A DNA stretch of 64,000 bases. Origin: Ceriagrion tenellum. Lineage: Eukaryota; Arthropoda; Insecta; Odonata; Coenagrionidae. How positions within the stretch are numbered: position 1 is the stretch's first letter; the number at the start of each line of letters is the position of its first letter. The notes beneath the pieces are model-generated. The model saw only the letters and a list, made by a program, of their open reading frames with translations, searched no databases and was not told where the DNA came from. Below, piece after piece: positions 1 through 11,492 of the stretch. The stretch is from NCBI GenBank assembly GCA_963169105.1, contig OY720643.1, positions 27,996,373 through 28,060,372 on the forward strand, read 5' to 3'. The position numbers were made by a program, and so were the translations under genes.

Positions 1-1990
1 CCTATCGAACAAAAACACAGAAGAAGCAACAAATTGGGGCATAAAAATTGTTAGTACCGCGCACTTTATGGTGTACGATTATAGGGTTATTATAAGAAAG
101 CTGTATTGACAGCTTAGCTTATAACGGTGTAAAACAAAAAAAACATTCAATCAATACTAAAGACTGATATAAAACGAAGTAAAAAATTAATAAAACAAAA
201 AATTTCATATATTGACCCAAAACGGATAATTAAACGCTCGTTCAGATGTTTTTTGAATAATGTAGGAAGGTAAAATCAAAGGATAAGCCTAGATAGGTAA
301 AAATCATCGTATCATATTCAGTTAGACGCAGACATGAAAGAGACCAAAAGAAATACCCGATTATGAAATCAGAGTAGACAGGAAGCAATCAATTGAAAGT
401 CCTCATCAAATTAATGCCGGAATCGATGGCCATGACATAGTCACTCGAGCTCAAACACATTAGTACTTTTCTCTCACAAGAGGTCACCGCGACTGGGAAT
501 GTACCCACTCAGCACTTGTATACTCAATGTTCGATATTATCTCTAGCAGTTTATTACTTGAGTCATGAATGCGGTGACATAAAAAAACATGTACTCATGA
601 CGTCGAAATCACATGCGTCCTTGCAAGCATACATTCCGCCTGCAGACGATAAATGGTCAAGAGCACAGAACACATGAAAAATTCGATCAAAGCCGACCTT
701 AATTAGCTTAACATCAAAAGAAGAATTAGACCGTAAAATGAAAGTAGAAGAGCTAAGTATTCTATCAAGTTTTACTTTTCATTCCTAGGATGTTTACAGA
801 ATCATCTTATTCTAATTGTTTTGGGAATTTTATACTGATTATAAAGCACGATTAAAGTAATTTGTTTCAACCACAGAAGGAAGGTAACTTAAAATGATGA
901 GTAAATTGCATTAAGCTTTCTCAGAGAAGTCATACATTTATTTTCTTCCTTTTAAATGCTCCAAAGTTGACCTAACTTTTACAGGAGGTTAATTGGCTTT
1001 TCTGCCAAGTCCGACTGCACTCTGAACTTCGGCCAAGCCGACCACCGAAATTAAGTTAGAGGGTAGAATATTCAACATTGAAAACGCCCTTTGCAACACT
1101 TGAAAATCGATATTGCGGGAAATAAGGCATAATGGGAAATGGGGAGATGGTTCTTAGAAAGTACCTCAATCTAGCAAAAGTATACAAGCCCCATCACAGG
1201 ACCCAACATTTCGCCTTAATGATGACAGCAGTGTCAGCTGTCGAAATATTAGCACTAGCCGATTTCTTGAACTTCAGGAAAACCTGAAAAGACTATTTTG
1301 AGCTTCACCCACAGGAAAAGCAGTATTTTTTTGCTATTACTTCGAATTAAAATCGGTATTAATGTTATCAGTTGATATGCGATTACAATAAATGAAGCGC
1401 CATTGATAGTTATGGATCAGTCGGTCTCTTCACCATTGCATTCATGGGTACCTTTCATTATCCGTTTAACATAAAACAAATTTCACTCATCTCCCAAACA
1501 CTGACCCTATTTTCAAAGAAATATAAAAATTACGACAGAGTTTTTATCATTACCCGGTTTTGTCGGCACCTGGCACTACTCCCAGCCATTTTTATGCGCA
1601 AAGCTACCTTCCGGTAAGATACCACCGTAATTCTTATGAATCGTAAATCACCATTAATATGCCATCATTGCTTCTTGTCATCCATCATCTTTACTTCCTC
1701 CAGGGAATTACCCCTAAAAATTCGATTTTCTCCTCTCCTGCACCCATATATTACTCCGTCGCCCTCATCTGGATCCCAATTCTCGTCAATACTTCGGAAA
1801 AAGATCCATTTCCATAAGTATAAGGTAAAAACTTATTTATTAGTTTCAGTCAAAAAAATATTTATCCCGACAAAATCTTCACTGATGGTGCGCCAAATGG
1901 TAAAATATTATCGTTCACGGTTTTGAACTATTTTCTCAGCCACCATATTTTCAAGACTTAACATAATAAAATGCATTATCAATTGATGAT
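1..1990. other. AT-rich non-coding stretch
   Basis: I see no gene here. The open frames are short and compositionally random, and no repeat or transposon motif was recognised. Function, if any, is not visible from the sequence. Confidence 0.6.
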
Positions 1991-2110
1991 TTGGGAGATA
2001 ATAATCGATATATCGACAGTCTTTAATCTGCCGATGATAACCGACCGATATTGTTCAATATGTCGATAGCAATCGATATCTATATATGATATATCGATAG
2101 TAATCAATAT
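1991..2110. repeat. ATCGATA-rich patch
   Basis: The words ATCGATA, TCGATA and ATATCGA recur many times within about 110 bases, giving a locally self-complementary stretch. It includes one exact TATCGATA (2,092-2,099), which is the Drosophila DRE core bound by DREF/BEAF-type factors. No promoter or gene is recognisable next to it, so a regulatory role is only a possibility. A decayed simple repeat is the plainer reading. Confidence 0.45.
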
Positions 2111-2251
2111 ACCGTATTTTATTTAGACTAATTGTGTTCAAATGGACTTCGATATCATTCATCTAAAAATTGATACTGCTCACAAAAGAGAATAGCTTTG
2201 AGCTTTACTCTGTGGAAATTATCCATCACGGAAAAAATTAAATGACTTTGT

Positions 2252-2307
2252 TAACTCCACTAGAGGTTTATTAGTATTACCTGGTTTAATAAACCTTAAG
2301 TGGAGTA
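2252..2307. repeat. Short stem-loop
   Basis: Two arms of about 21 bases (2,252-2,272 and 2,287-2,307) are inverted complements with about two mismatches, around a 14-base loop. It could be the relic of a small inverted-repeat element. It lies in otherwise plain AT-rich DNA; nothing recognisable follows up to 3,154. Confidence 0.6.
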
Positions 2308-3154
2308 GGCAAACAGAGTTTTTATTTTGTCTGTAATTGATACTACTACCGAAAAGAACTGTTGACACTCATATGACAACCATTTACTATTTGATATGAT
2401 AATGATGATAAAATGTACCAATCTGTGATCAAAAAAGTCTCTGAATGTCGATAATAAATGACGTATCAGTTATTGCCAGCTCCAGTTATCAAAGTAATCT
2501 ATTTATATTTTTGAATTAAGGGATGATATTGCAATCCAAGTATCGATGACAAAGGGCTCTCAGTCAAACTAATTTCATTTAAGGTACTTCGAGTGAAATA
2601 TCATTTCACCTAGAAATCCATGAATTTAGTCTCTTTTCAATGAAAAATGTGTCACCCTTCCAAAAATAGCAAAATATCAGGCCCTTACCGCACTACTTTC
2701 CTAGAAGTATGACAAAAATACAAGGCCTTTTCAAAGGAAATAGTATAAGTATCCACTACAGAGAGCCCCTATTTAAAGTTAGGGATTTATAACACCTAGA
2801 TCTCATAATAAGACTAAGAGTATGTAGTTCGTATGTTCTATCAACTATTGATAAAAATAAATCATACACCTAGTCACCGCAGTATTTTTTTTCATAATCA
2901 ACCGAAAAAATTCCGGTGTGAGGAGGTTTTAAATGTACCGCGCGAAGAAAGCGAGTCAAGTAACAGACTTATACAGAAATTTTTATTTAGCTACTGAGGA
3001 TTTCAGTCATATAAAAGAATATTATTGCACCACTAATAATGCAATATTCAATTCATACACCCTACAGATGCTAAAATGTAAACGTATTATTCGAATTTAT
3101 ATTGTAAGATTTTTATTCACGACCCGGGTTTCGACAGTTTATGTCATCTTAGGG

Positions 3155-3316
3155 TGAAACACTAAAGTATGTAGCACTTCTTCCACAGGTTTAATTTCTA
3201 TGGTACAACGCGTTTCAGCCGTCAAGCTATCATCAGGTATTTAAGCATCAGACTGAAACGCGTTGTACCATAGAAATTAAACCTGTGGAAGAAGTGCTAC
3301 ATACTTTAGTGTTTCA
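3155..3316. repeat. Perfect long hairpin, 64-bp arms
   Basis: Bases 3,155-3,218 and 3,253-3,316 are exact reverse complements over all 64 positions, separated by a 34-base loop. Complementarity stops sharply on both sides. The arms encode no recognisable protein. A transcript would fold into a perfect 64-bp double strand. The exactness implies a recent origin (inverted duplication or a young foldback insertion), gene conversion between the arms, or an assembly/amplification artefact. I see no clear target-site duplication. Confidence 0.9.
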
Positions 3317-4384
3317 TTATGATATCCTTCCACTACATCTCGCCGGTCACAGTTACGTTCATCTTCTGGTGCAAATTACAGATTTTCTGTCCAATATATA
3401 CTCTATAGATAAGGATGGGTATGATGGCCAAGGGAGAGGGATTAAAGGAGCGGCGGGAGAGGGGTGTGTGTGTTGTTGGTTGGATACATACAAGAAAAAA
3501 ACTTACAAGTGAAATTCGCAGTTTGTTCTTTTTCCATCATGAAGAAATTTCCCAAAGTTATCCCTGACATTGCTCGTTTTGTATAAATCAAATATAGTCT
3601 ACATTATGAATAGTGAACTTTCTCGCTCAAACTACCTAAAATAGACTTAAAATGCTGACGTTGAGCAAAAGGCCGGGTGGGAAAGTGCTCAACTCCATCA
3701 TTGCAATCCCTCAGCCCCAGGTTCAGCACCCTGTTTTAATCAACCAACCCATCAACCCGTGTCTCTCTCTCTCTCCTCATGGCCCAGCAAGGGAGCGACG
3801 CAGATGGGCGGGTAGTGGGTCCTCGAGGCACAATCCGCCCTAACGAAGCCGCCCAAAGAAAGGGCCTTCCCCGATACCAGGAGTGCCCTACCCATCAGGA
3901 CATGAGGGTTCATCCCAGAACGCGTGGCAAGAAGGTTGGAAGGATGAGGGTAAGGATCTGTAGAAGGAGATAGACGGCTAAAAATACGTGAGGATTACCT
4001 CGCCTTAACATTTATGCGGAATCCAATCACGTGAAATGGAATAAATAGAGAATTTTCTTCTCCTTTAAGTTCCAACCCATTGCGTAATCCATTTTGAAGA
4101 TCCATGGCTACCACGCATAATTGCGTTTTTCAAACAACACTAACAAATTAGGTTCATTTTTTATTGTTTTTTCAGCTCTTTCGGGTTTTGCGGAAGGTAG
4201 AGTTAGTAAGTTTATTCAGAAATAGGAGCAGGAACAGACACTCAACAAGTGTCGGCATTTTTACATTTATAACATACCATAAAACAAATGATATGAGTGA
4301 AAAAGACAACTGCTGTGCTCAAATAAGATAGGACTACAAAACATGAAACAGTATGTGAAAACATTCGTGTGGAGCATATCACTC
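3317..4384. other. Non-coding, with a moderately GC-rich core
   Basis: Bases about 3,655-3,975 are noticeably more GC-rich than the surroundings and contain a short (TC)n run at 3,762-3,778. Short open frames here overlap in two registers and match nothing I know. No RNA gene seen. Confidence 0.5.
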
Positions 4385-4785
4385 GTCAGATCTGAAGCAT
4401 CATATAAAAGCTGACCAAAAATGTCTAGAAGGTGGGGATGCCTTCGGAACCAGGTGATGGAGGAGGATTCTGAAGATAAAATGAACGGACATAATGACAA
4501 ACGATGAAGTGTACAGAGGGGTAGAAAAGAAGAGGACCATGAGGAACACCATACAGAAAATATGAAGCAGATGGATTGGACACACCCTGAGACAATTGGT
4601 TGGTGAAGAACATAATCGAAGGCAGAAATAGAGGGAAAAGTCCCCAGAGGAAGACCGAGATATAAGTTCATGGACCAAATAAAGAGGATAGTGCATTCAA
4701 AGAGATACCTGAAAGTAAATGAACCAGTATTAGATAGAAAGGGTATAAGGCTGCAGTCAACCAATCTTAGGATTGAACAACCAAT
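4385..4785 (+). mobile_element. LINE ORF2 C-terminus plus 3' UTR (RTE/Craft-like), decayed
   Basis: Reading the plus strand with frame changes gives the C-terminal tail typical of arthropod RTE/Craft-type LINEs: a DQKCLE segment, then WRRILKIK, TNDEVYRGVEKKR, SRWIGHTLR and NIIEGRNRGKSPQRKTE. In intact relatives this corresponds to RRMLRI..TDRVTNEEVLRR...RWIGHILRH...IIEGRIEGKRPRGRPR. Internal stops and at least one frameshift make it dead. Bases 4,570-4,785 also match the reverse complement of 47,781-48,010, including the non-coding tail, so both belong to one family. The reverse transcriptase part is absent upstream. The long open frames on the opposite strand here are shadows. Confidence 0.8.
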
Positions 4786-5655
4786 GGAAAACAAATGATG
4801 AAGTCGATCACAGCAAGGGGAAAGCCATGCCTAAAGAAGAACATAAAAATAGAAGTACAGAGTAGTGAAATATTGGTTTCTAATTCAGTTTGGTACCCAA
4901 ACGACTTTTGCAACACGAAGGGCAGCTGGACGTTGAATGATAAGAGAATTATTAAGGGGATAGTAGGAAGCGTTGAGAGAAAACTGGCGTCTGTATTAGT
5001 CTCCTTTTGGAGCTCCAAGGTCCACATTTTTATCGAAAAAAGCTTGATTGAAGAGTACAACTAAACTAAGCCAAACAACAACTAAGAAGGGGTCAACATT
5101 CCAATCAAATCACCCTCAGTACCGGAATACAAACCTGTTCCCTCTGGAAGGAAGCCAGACCTATTGCCAGAGCCCCAAACACGTTTTCATAAAATGATAT
5201 ATTTCTGAGAAAAGCTAGGTAGAGTGTTGTCACCTAATAGTGAGTTATTGAAAACACGTTTTCACAATGTTTCAAGTCGAAAAAATATTATGATTACATT
5301 TCAATTAAGAAAATTTGTTTAAACGGAGGAACTCATCAAACAGCCAATGATGGAAATGGCTGATGAAAAATATTTTACATTTTTCCAGAGTAAATGCCTT
5401 GCCACGTCTTGAGCTGTTAATAGCTGTCGGCACCATATTCATTACGCAGATGAAAATTTTTATCCAATATTTCAATTTCTAAGATGGTGTCACACTTGAT
5501 ATTGTTTTCAGTATCTACTTTAATAACACTTAATGTAATATTTCGCGTTTTGAAAAAACACTGCAAATATGTAATCACATCATTACAAAATATATCTTGT
5601 TTGCAAAAAGACGACGAGTTAAAGTAAAAATGGAATGCCAAAACACCACTTTAGA
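4786..5655. other. Non-coding interval between LINE fragments
   Basis: No recognisable gene. Two complementary open frames near 4,767-5,064 on opposite strands match nothing known to me. The stretch could include more LINE-derived sequence too decayed to identify. Confidence 0.4.
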
Positions 5656-5659
5656 AATT

Positions 5660-6190
5660 TTTTTCGCAGGTTCTAAGCCTAGCGACGGAAATAGTCTTCC
5701 TGGCTGGCCAACCAACTTTTGCACGCTACCCGAATTTGAACCCCCACTACTGAGAGGCAGCAGTCTCAGCAGAAGGCATTGCTGGTACAGATAAAGGAGA
5801 TCAGACCGCACCGGCATCAACAGCCATAGCTTCGGGCGAGAGTGAAGTTCACGGGAAGTCCACGGAAGTGCTATGTGGAAGGCAACACGGAAACCACCAC
5901 GTTAGTCTCCATAGAAGATGCAGCCCTGCATGTTAACTGCATATATGACGTGATAGCAATCGTCCCACTAAAATATTGCGGAGGTAAAATAGACCCTCAA
6001 TTGGATCTCCGGGTGGGGACTACTGGGAGGGGTATATCAGTCAGGAAGGACGAGTGCAGGATAGGAACATGGAACATAATAAATTCTACCAAGGCCATTC
6101 TAGTCCATGAATAAAAATATTAAACGGCTTAACACGCAAAATCAATATTTGGAGGGTTATTTGAAATTTGATTCTAGTTATGTCACTGAG
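5660..6190 (+). mobile_element. LINE ORF2 5' part (endonuclease start), decayed
   Basis: The moderately GC-rich leader (about 5,660-6,050) runs into RIGTWNI at about 6,060, which matches the start of the LINE apurinic-endonuclease domain (usually IGTWNVR). After a stop and frame change, KNIKRLNTQNQYLEGY resembles the following segment (EIKRLNI.ILGISE). Similarity fades by about 6,190. It is probably the same broad LINE group as the C-terminal fragment at 4,385-4,785, but the order (C-terminus before N-terminus on one strand) means they are separate insertions or rearranged pieces. The copy is clearly inactive. Confidence 0.6.
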
Positions 6191-7639
6191 TATAGTTTCC
6201 CGAAAAATTATTCTCGCGAGCCGTTGTGTCAGATATCTAGGTGCAGATTAAGAAACGTTCGTAATCAGTTCCGCAAAAGAATAAAGATGGCAAGATGACC
6301 TGATGAAGATGATGATTGCTTTCTATCCAACCTCCCGATATTATGGAAACTGTTGCCCCGCTCCTTTTTTATTTTGTCTAAACTGTGGCTTAAAATTTAA
6401 TTCTGGCGCGTTCAGTAACTCTGGCTTTCGCAATTCACATACATATTTTACACTATTCATACATACATATTTACACTATTACATACATATATACACAAAT
6501 AATTCACATACATTAGAGAGGCATACGTTAAAATAAGAGGAGAACAAATAAAGAGGCAAATGTTCCATGAGCGAATTTTTCCAATGATGTCTCTTTTGGA
6601 AGGAGAAATATAACAATACTAATCAAAGAAACTGCATCCATCCATGGCAACCAAAGCATAGCTCTATATTTTTTAATACAATTTTGGTAGAGTTTTTGTT
6701 TATACGATTGGTAGCATAATATAAAAAGAGTCCTCAAATAAATTAAACTGCCAGTGTAGTCCCAATTAGTCGCAAACGCTTCGTCAGTAAGTTTTGCACT
6801 ATCAACTCAATATTGTGAGAAACCACTAAAACAACGAGCAAAAATACCAAGAAAAAAAGAAGAAACTTCACTCATCAGAAAGTGATGCTAACTTCATGAA
6901 AAGGTGATGATAGTATACAAAATTTACAATTCGGTCCATCAGATATAAGCGTAAAAAGTTTTAAAATTTAAAATTTTTCTTAAAAAATTCAAAGCTTATC
7001 ATTTTTCTAGTCATTTTAAAGTAAAAATCTGCGGAAAGGAGATACATTTATTCCATGCTCAATCTCCATGCAAACGTGTAATATGCGTGTTCACTTGGAG
7101 TCTTAAACTATGAATTTATTTTAACACAAATCTCTTAAAATGTTATCACTAAAAGACATTGAATTAAAATGTAGGAAAGCAAAGGTATCTTGTATAAACA
7201 TTAATTTGAAAATTGTGCTGCCCACCTAGTAACCGAGCACCTCCGCATCCTTTCCTACGCTTTGGCTTGAGACTTTACTATTGATGGGAGTCCAACACAT
7301 GAAATGTAATGGAGTGAAACTATTTAAGAGGAAACTGAGATGAGACAGTGAGGACTCCAGCATGTGCACCGAGCCAAAATTGAAGCTCTTTTTCGGCCTG
7401 ATGTGAACATCAATTCCAGACGATGTCTGAACCTCTCTAGGTATTTTCGGTACAGGCACATAATGTATATGGGTGAAATAATGATGAATCCCTCTGGTGG
7501 ATATAGTTGAAACTCGTCAATATGGCGCAAAAAGCAGTTGAAATATGTGAAAATACGTGATATTGAAACGACTTGGAACATTATATCTGTAAAAGTACGG
7601 AAATGAAAGATGTCATCATCAACAACATGATTGTGATTC
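6191..7639. other. AT-rich non-coding interval
   Basis: Apart from the CATA-rich repeat within it, I see nothing recognisable. The open frames at 7,226-7,701 on the minus strand include the downstream end of the LINE fragment and random sequence beyond it. Confidence 0.5.
6437..6515. repeat. Degenerate CATA/TACA microsatellite
   Basis: Imperfect tandem copies of CATACATAT and TTACACTATT-like words run for about 80 bases. It is a simple-sequence tract interrupted by substitutions. Confidence 0.7.
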
Positions 7640-7895
7640 TGTCCTTGGACAGGTTTCAACGGTACAGCCTCCACAGCATTGTCCTGGGCCTCTTCCTTCA
7701 TCTCTTCTTAGCTCATTCCTTTTTTGATGTCCGTCAGCATTTCGTGCCTCTTCCTCCCTCTTCCTCTCTTCCCTTCTATTTTCTCTTCTATAATTAATTT
7801 CTGAACATTATTCCTCCTTAAAATATGCCAAATTCCATTAGTCTTCCTCTTTTTAATTTCTCTCAAAATACCCCTACTTCTCCAATCCTCCAATC
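7640..7895 (-). mobile_element. LINE ORF2 C-terminus (RTE/Craft-like)
   Basis: The minus strand reads LLREIKKRKTN, then IWHILRRNN, QKLIIEEKIEGKRGRGRKR, LTDIKKGMS, and after a stop EEMKEEAQDN. This is the diagnostic C-terminal signature of RTE/Craft-like LINE ORF2 (RKLKWIGHILRR..L..IIEGKIEGKRGRGRPR...SYEEMKR.A.DR). It is the opposite strand from the 4.4-kb copy and a different subfamily judging by residues. There is no reverse transcriptase core nearby, so this is a 5'-truncated, inactive fragment. Confidence 0.85.
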
Positions 7896-7997
7896 AAAGA
7901 TATATGGTGAGAAAATACAAGGTAAAGGTTAAAAACAAGGTATTAATGGCATCTTTGAATGACATCTGGCAATCTCAACGACTTCATATTCCACACA

Positions 7998-8255
7998 AGG
8001 GTTGAAATTCGCCATGAAAAATTATTTGACTTGACCGGGATTCGAACCCGGATCTCCCAATTGACGGTCAGGTGCGTTAGCCAGTTACACTAACTGGCTA
8101 ACACATCTGACCGTCAATTGGGAGATCCGGATTTGAATCCCGGTCAAGTCAAATGATTTTTTCATGGCGAATTTCAACCCTGGGGTATATGCCCCGTGCG
8201 AGTGACTTCGTACCACATCATTTGTTAAATGCAATGATTGGAAATTCATATTCCA
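7998..8255. mobile_element. Head-to-head pair of tRNA-like SINE units (palindrome)
   Basis: Bases 7,998-8,087 and 8,091-8,181 are near-perfect inverted complements with only 3 bases between them. Each arm holds a tRNA-like module: a T-arm with a 5-bp stem around TTCGAAC/TTTGAAT (8,035-8,051 minus strand; 8,127-8,143 plus strand), which is a B-box match, and an A-box-like ACTGGCTAACRC next to the centre. Both units point outwards, so their 5' ends meet in the middle. The plus unit continues past the palindrome to about 8,255, in sequence shared with 62,880-62,960. This is a tRNA-derived SINE family rather than a tRNA gene: there is no acceptor-stem pairing. Divergent RNA polymerase III transcription is possible but not shown. 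Confidence 0.75.
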
Positions 8256-8394
8256 CTTCAATCTAGCTGAAGCAAAATTTATCGAATCATACATCCAACG
8301 TTGTAAAAGGAGCTCAATATTTCTATTAATGTGCTCAACGCGCACTTATTACAGGGAGGAGCACATATTACAACCAGGAGGAGATGTGGAAGAG

Positions 8395-8850
8395 ATGAGT
8401 GTTTCCAGAATCACGAGGGTAAGGGAGAGGGGGTGAAGGAGGGAGGAGAGTGGGTTGAAAAATGAGGTTTTCCAAAGAGGGAACGGGGAGAGGGAAGGAA
8501 GGGCGACGTCTGACGTATAAAAAGGGCGAACGGACGGGGTGCATGATGGGTATCCGACCGGGCAGCCGATTTCTGTATGCCGCCGCCGCCACCCGCCCCA
8601 CGCTAAGCCATCGCCCGCCCTCCTCCGCTCGCTTTGTCATCGACACCTGGGCCGCCGGCCCCAACCCCCACCCCAAGAAGAGTTATCGACAGCCAGCCAT
8701 CGGGTCGGCGTTGGGGTGGGGGGACGGAGGGGTGGGGGAGGGAGAAAGAGTGGGAATGGAAGGTGGGAGGGTGAGGGAGGGCTCAGGATTTTCAAGAAAC
8801 TGTTTGAGTTACTCGACCGAGTTACCAAGTACTTCTATTGACTTGTGAAC
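8395..8850. other. GC-rich island with guanine-quadruplex motif
   Basis: This stretch is far more GC-rich than its flanks, with purine runs (8,400-8,490), a CCGCCGCC-type core (8,580-8,670) and a guanine-run cluster at 8,713-8,743 that fits a quadruplex pattern. Several overlapping frames are open in both directions, as expected where stop codons are rare, and none resembles a known protein. It could be a CpG-type promoter or enhancer, a non-coding exon, or a GC-rich repeat. I cannot tell which. Confidence 0.45.
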
Positions 8851-10439
8851 CCCAGGATTATATAACTAAGACTCAGCCTTGTTACAAAAGAGGTGATGTT
8901 CAAACCACTGAGTAAATAAAACCGCATTTTACACGACAAATGTATACATCACCGACATTTATTCCCGTTCATGAGGTAGCAATGCGATTACATTACTCAA
9001 AACAAATACGAAATTTCCCCATTCTTTGCAATTTTTAAATATATTATTTTACCAATTTCATGCTTTATTTATCAAAAAACAAAAATAAGGTAAAATAAGT
9101 GGCACTGATTGTAAAACACATGGCATACTTTTTAACGAATATATATTTTTTGGGCACTTTTTTCAGTCACACAAGCCGACTGCAGCAAGATTTCTACCAA
9201 ATTAACGTATTTTGGCTTGAAATATTCCTGTATTCAGGTTGAAAACTAAATTAACCCTTTCCTATTAGTTATAATAATTCTATATCTTGATTCTCATGAG
9301 CAGATTTTCCTGAAAACGACATTTGAACTACATAATATAATACTTTCGTCACCCCATATTTTTGCTCATTCTCGTATTAAACACCGTGTGACTCAAATTT
9401 CAAGTGCTAAATGACATGGCAACAATTTTTAGAATTTTGTAGTTTAAATGGTAAAAACGACACGTTTCTAACTTAGCACAGAAAAGCCGAACTTACTGCC
9501 AAGCAGAAAAAAATTTGCAAACTTCATTAGATCGTAATATGCAAACTTCATTACATCACTTCTTGGATGAAGATCCAACGATACGATCCAACAGATCAAT
9601 CCTTGTGGCTAACGCTGGTCAAACAGATTAAATATTCAGTGAACATAGAACAAAAACAGAGAAAGCCGATATTCAATAAGGAGGAGGGATTTACAATTGA
9701 GAAATACATTATCTTTATGGAAATATAAAACAACTGTTATTCACTATAAATATATTTTATGTGCATTTTCTAATTTAATGTTCCACATAAAATTACAGTT
9801 TTCAGAGATTTAATTTAAAATTCATTCGGTGATCTAATTTAAAAAAAGGAGTGACTCAGGATTTGTCATTACATGCTTGGGATAGTAAAAAAAATTTACA
9901 TCGTAATCAAAATGAAAGAAACACAACAAGATCTAATTAGTGAATTTATTTTTGAGTCTTCAGGGTTAAACATTGATTGTAACCAAAACGCTTCAGCGGT
10001 ACTGAAATGACACCAATAAAAAAATTAACAAACAAAAGATGTAGTTTTTGAAGTTACCCATGAGTTGTAGCAATAAATTAATGCAAAATCTATATCTGAG
10101 AAATGATGCATATGTCACCTTTCAAGGACCGATGAAAGTAATTTTCAAAATAAATATTCGTTGAGCGGTCGGAATCTCAAAATGTTTGCTATTTTCTCTA
10201 TAATATCTTAAGCGTGAATAACAAAAATGCATCCTTTTTATCTGATGGCTGATGAATAATATAAAACCATTTCGTTTTAGACACTTGGCTATGATGTTTC
10301 TCATAGTTTTTGAGTTTTAAAACGCAGTCACGGCTCGACCTCCTTATGGACCGATGAATTGAAAACACAACAAGAGCTTAAGAAGTTAAATAGATTTCAC
10401 AAACCCCGGGAGCAAGCTTGACTACGAGAGGAAAACAAG
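8851..10439. other. AT-rich non-coding interval
   Basis: No gene recognised. The only structure noted is a 23-base unit repeated twice in tandem at about 9,517-9,560 (GCAAACTTCATTA core). Confidence 0.55.
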
Positions 10440-11130
10440 CTGGATACGAGTGACCCGGAGGTGTGCTGAACAAGCGGAAGGGAGAGCGATTAGAGCAAAT
10501 AAAAACCTCCTTCAAAATGGACCAAAAGTGCTCCTACGACCACTTTGTGCCCTTTTTTTTACCTCTTTTCGAGAAAAAGTGGTCGCCCGGTTGGGCAGTT
10601 GGGTTGGTTTCAACGGGCGCGGTGAGGACAGGAGGGCGCTCTGTTGAAAGGCGAACGATGGACAAAATGGCGGAAAGAGAAAAAAAATAAATAAAATGCC
10701 CGACCAGTCGTGTCAAAAAAGAAAGAATAAAAAAATAGAGGTGAAACTAGATGGGGAAAGGCCAAAGAGTAGACAGAGAAGACGAGGATTGAAGGGTTGC
10801 CCGTGGCGACAAACAGTTGAGTTGCGAAAAAGGGAACGTGTTGTCGGGGCAGAGTGACGTATGGCGGTATAGTACGTTGTACCTCCGATCGCGGCATGCC
10901 AGTCGGCCCGAAAGTGGAACAAAGACAAATGGCCGACCCGTCCACTGGAGTGCAGCCTTCACACACATGCCATACAAACACTAGAGGATAACCTCACATA
11001 CCCACTACCCCACTCCCCGGCAAACCAGCCCGTTCGACAGCAGCTCCCTCCCGTCCACGTATCGCTCTTCCCAACTACAACCCTCTTCGCCATAAACGAA
11101 GCGACCTCCACTGCGCCGCAGCGCTGAGAG
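10440..11130. other. GC-rich island
   Basis: The composition shifts sharply to GC-rich and purine-rich DNA with several CpG dinucleotides. Short overlapping open frames occur on both strands, none recognisable. Like the island at 8.4-8.85 kb it could be regulatory or part of an unrecognised untranslated exon. Confidence 0.4.
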
Positions 11131-11254
11131 ACGAGACGCCAACGAATGACTCGTCACTCACCGTGAGAAAAAATGTTACACTAAGCCGCGCTCTCGCGAT
11201 GATGGGCACTTCACCCACAAATAAAACCGTAAATTCAATGAGTGAGCGCAAATA

Positions 11255-11492
11255 ACGTAGAAAATAAGCGATAATATGTTTAATTTATCTAAGCGCACGT
11301 TTAGGTACGATAATTTCAATGGGTGAAACATAAAATAGTCGATCACCACGTAAGGAGAAAAAGTAAATAGTTCAACCAGTAACCATCGGAAGAAGAAGAA
11401 AATATGCGAGGATATGTCTGATTCATTTAAGCGCACGATAGTCACGAAAATTTCAATAGGTGAAACAAAATAGTTCAATCACCACATAAACA
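11255..11492. repeat. Diverged direct repeat, about 138-bp period
   Basis: Bases about 11,255-11,355 and 11,395-11,492 align as two diverged copies. Both contain a TAAGCGCACG word, then a TTTCAATRGGTGAAAC word, then a TCACCACRTAA word in the same order and spacing. The copies are roughly 80 percent alike by eye. It looks like a tandem duplication or two units of a minor satellite. Confidence 0.7.

Noticed and set aside
4267..4794. 175-codon minus-strand open frame
   Set aside because: It lies antisense to a recognisable LINE C-terminus and has the cysteine/serine/phenylalanine-rich look of a shadow frame.
7324..7701. 125-codon minus-strand open frame
   Set aside because: Only its first residues continue the LINE C-terminal motif; the rest matches nothing and appears random.
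8028..8144. Functional tRNA gene on either strand
   Set aside because: T-arm and B-box are good, but there is no acceptor stem pairing and the units are mirror copies of a repeat.
8368..8848. Overlapping open frames on both strands in the GC-rich island
   Set aside because: Simultaneously open frames on both strands reflect rare stop codons in GC-rich DNA; no conserved motif is seen.
10463..10981. Minus- and plus-strand frames in the second GC-rich island
   Set aside because: Same composition effect, no recognisable domain.
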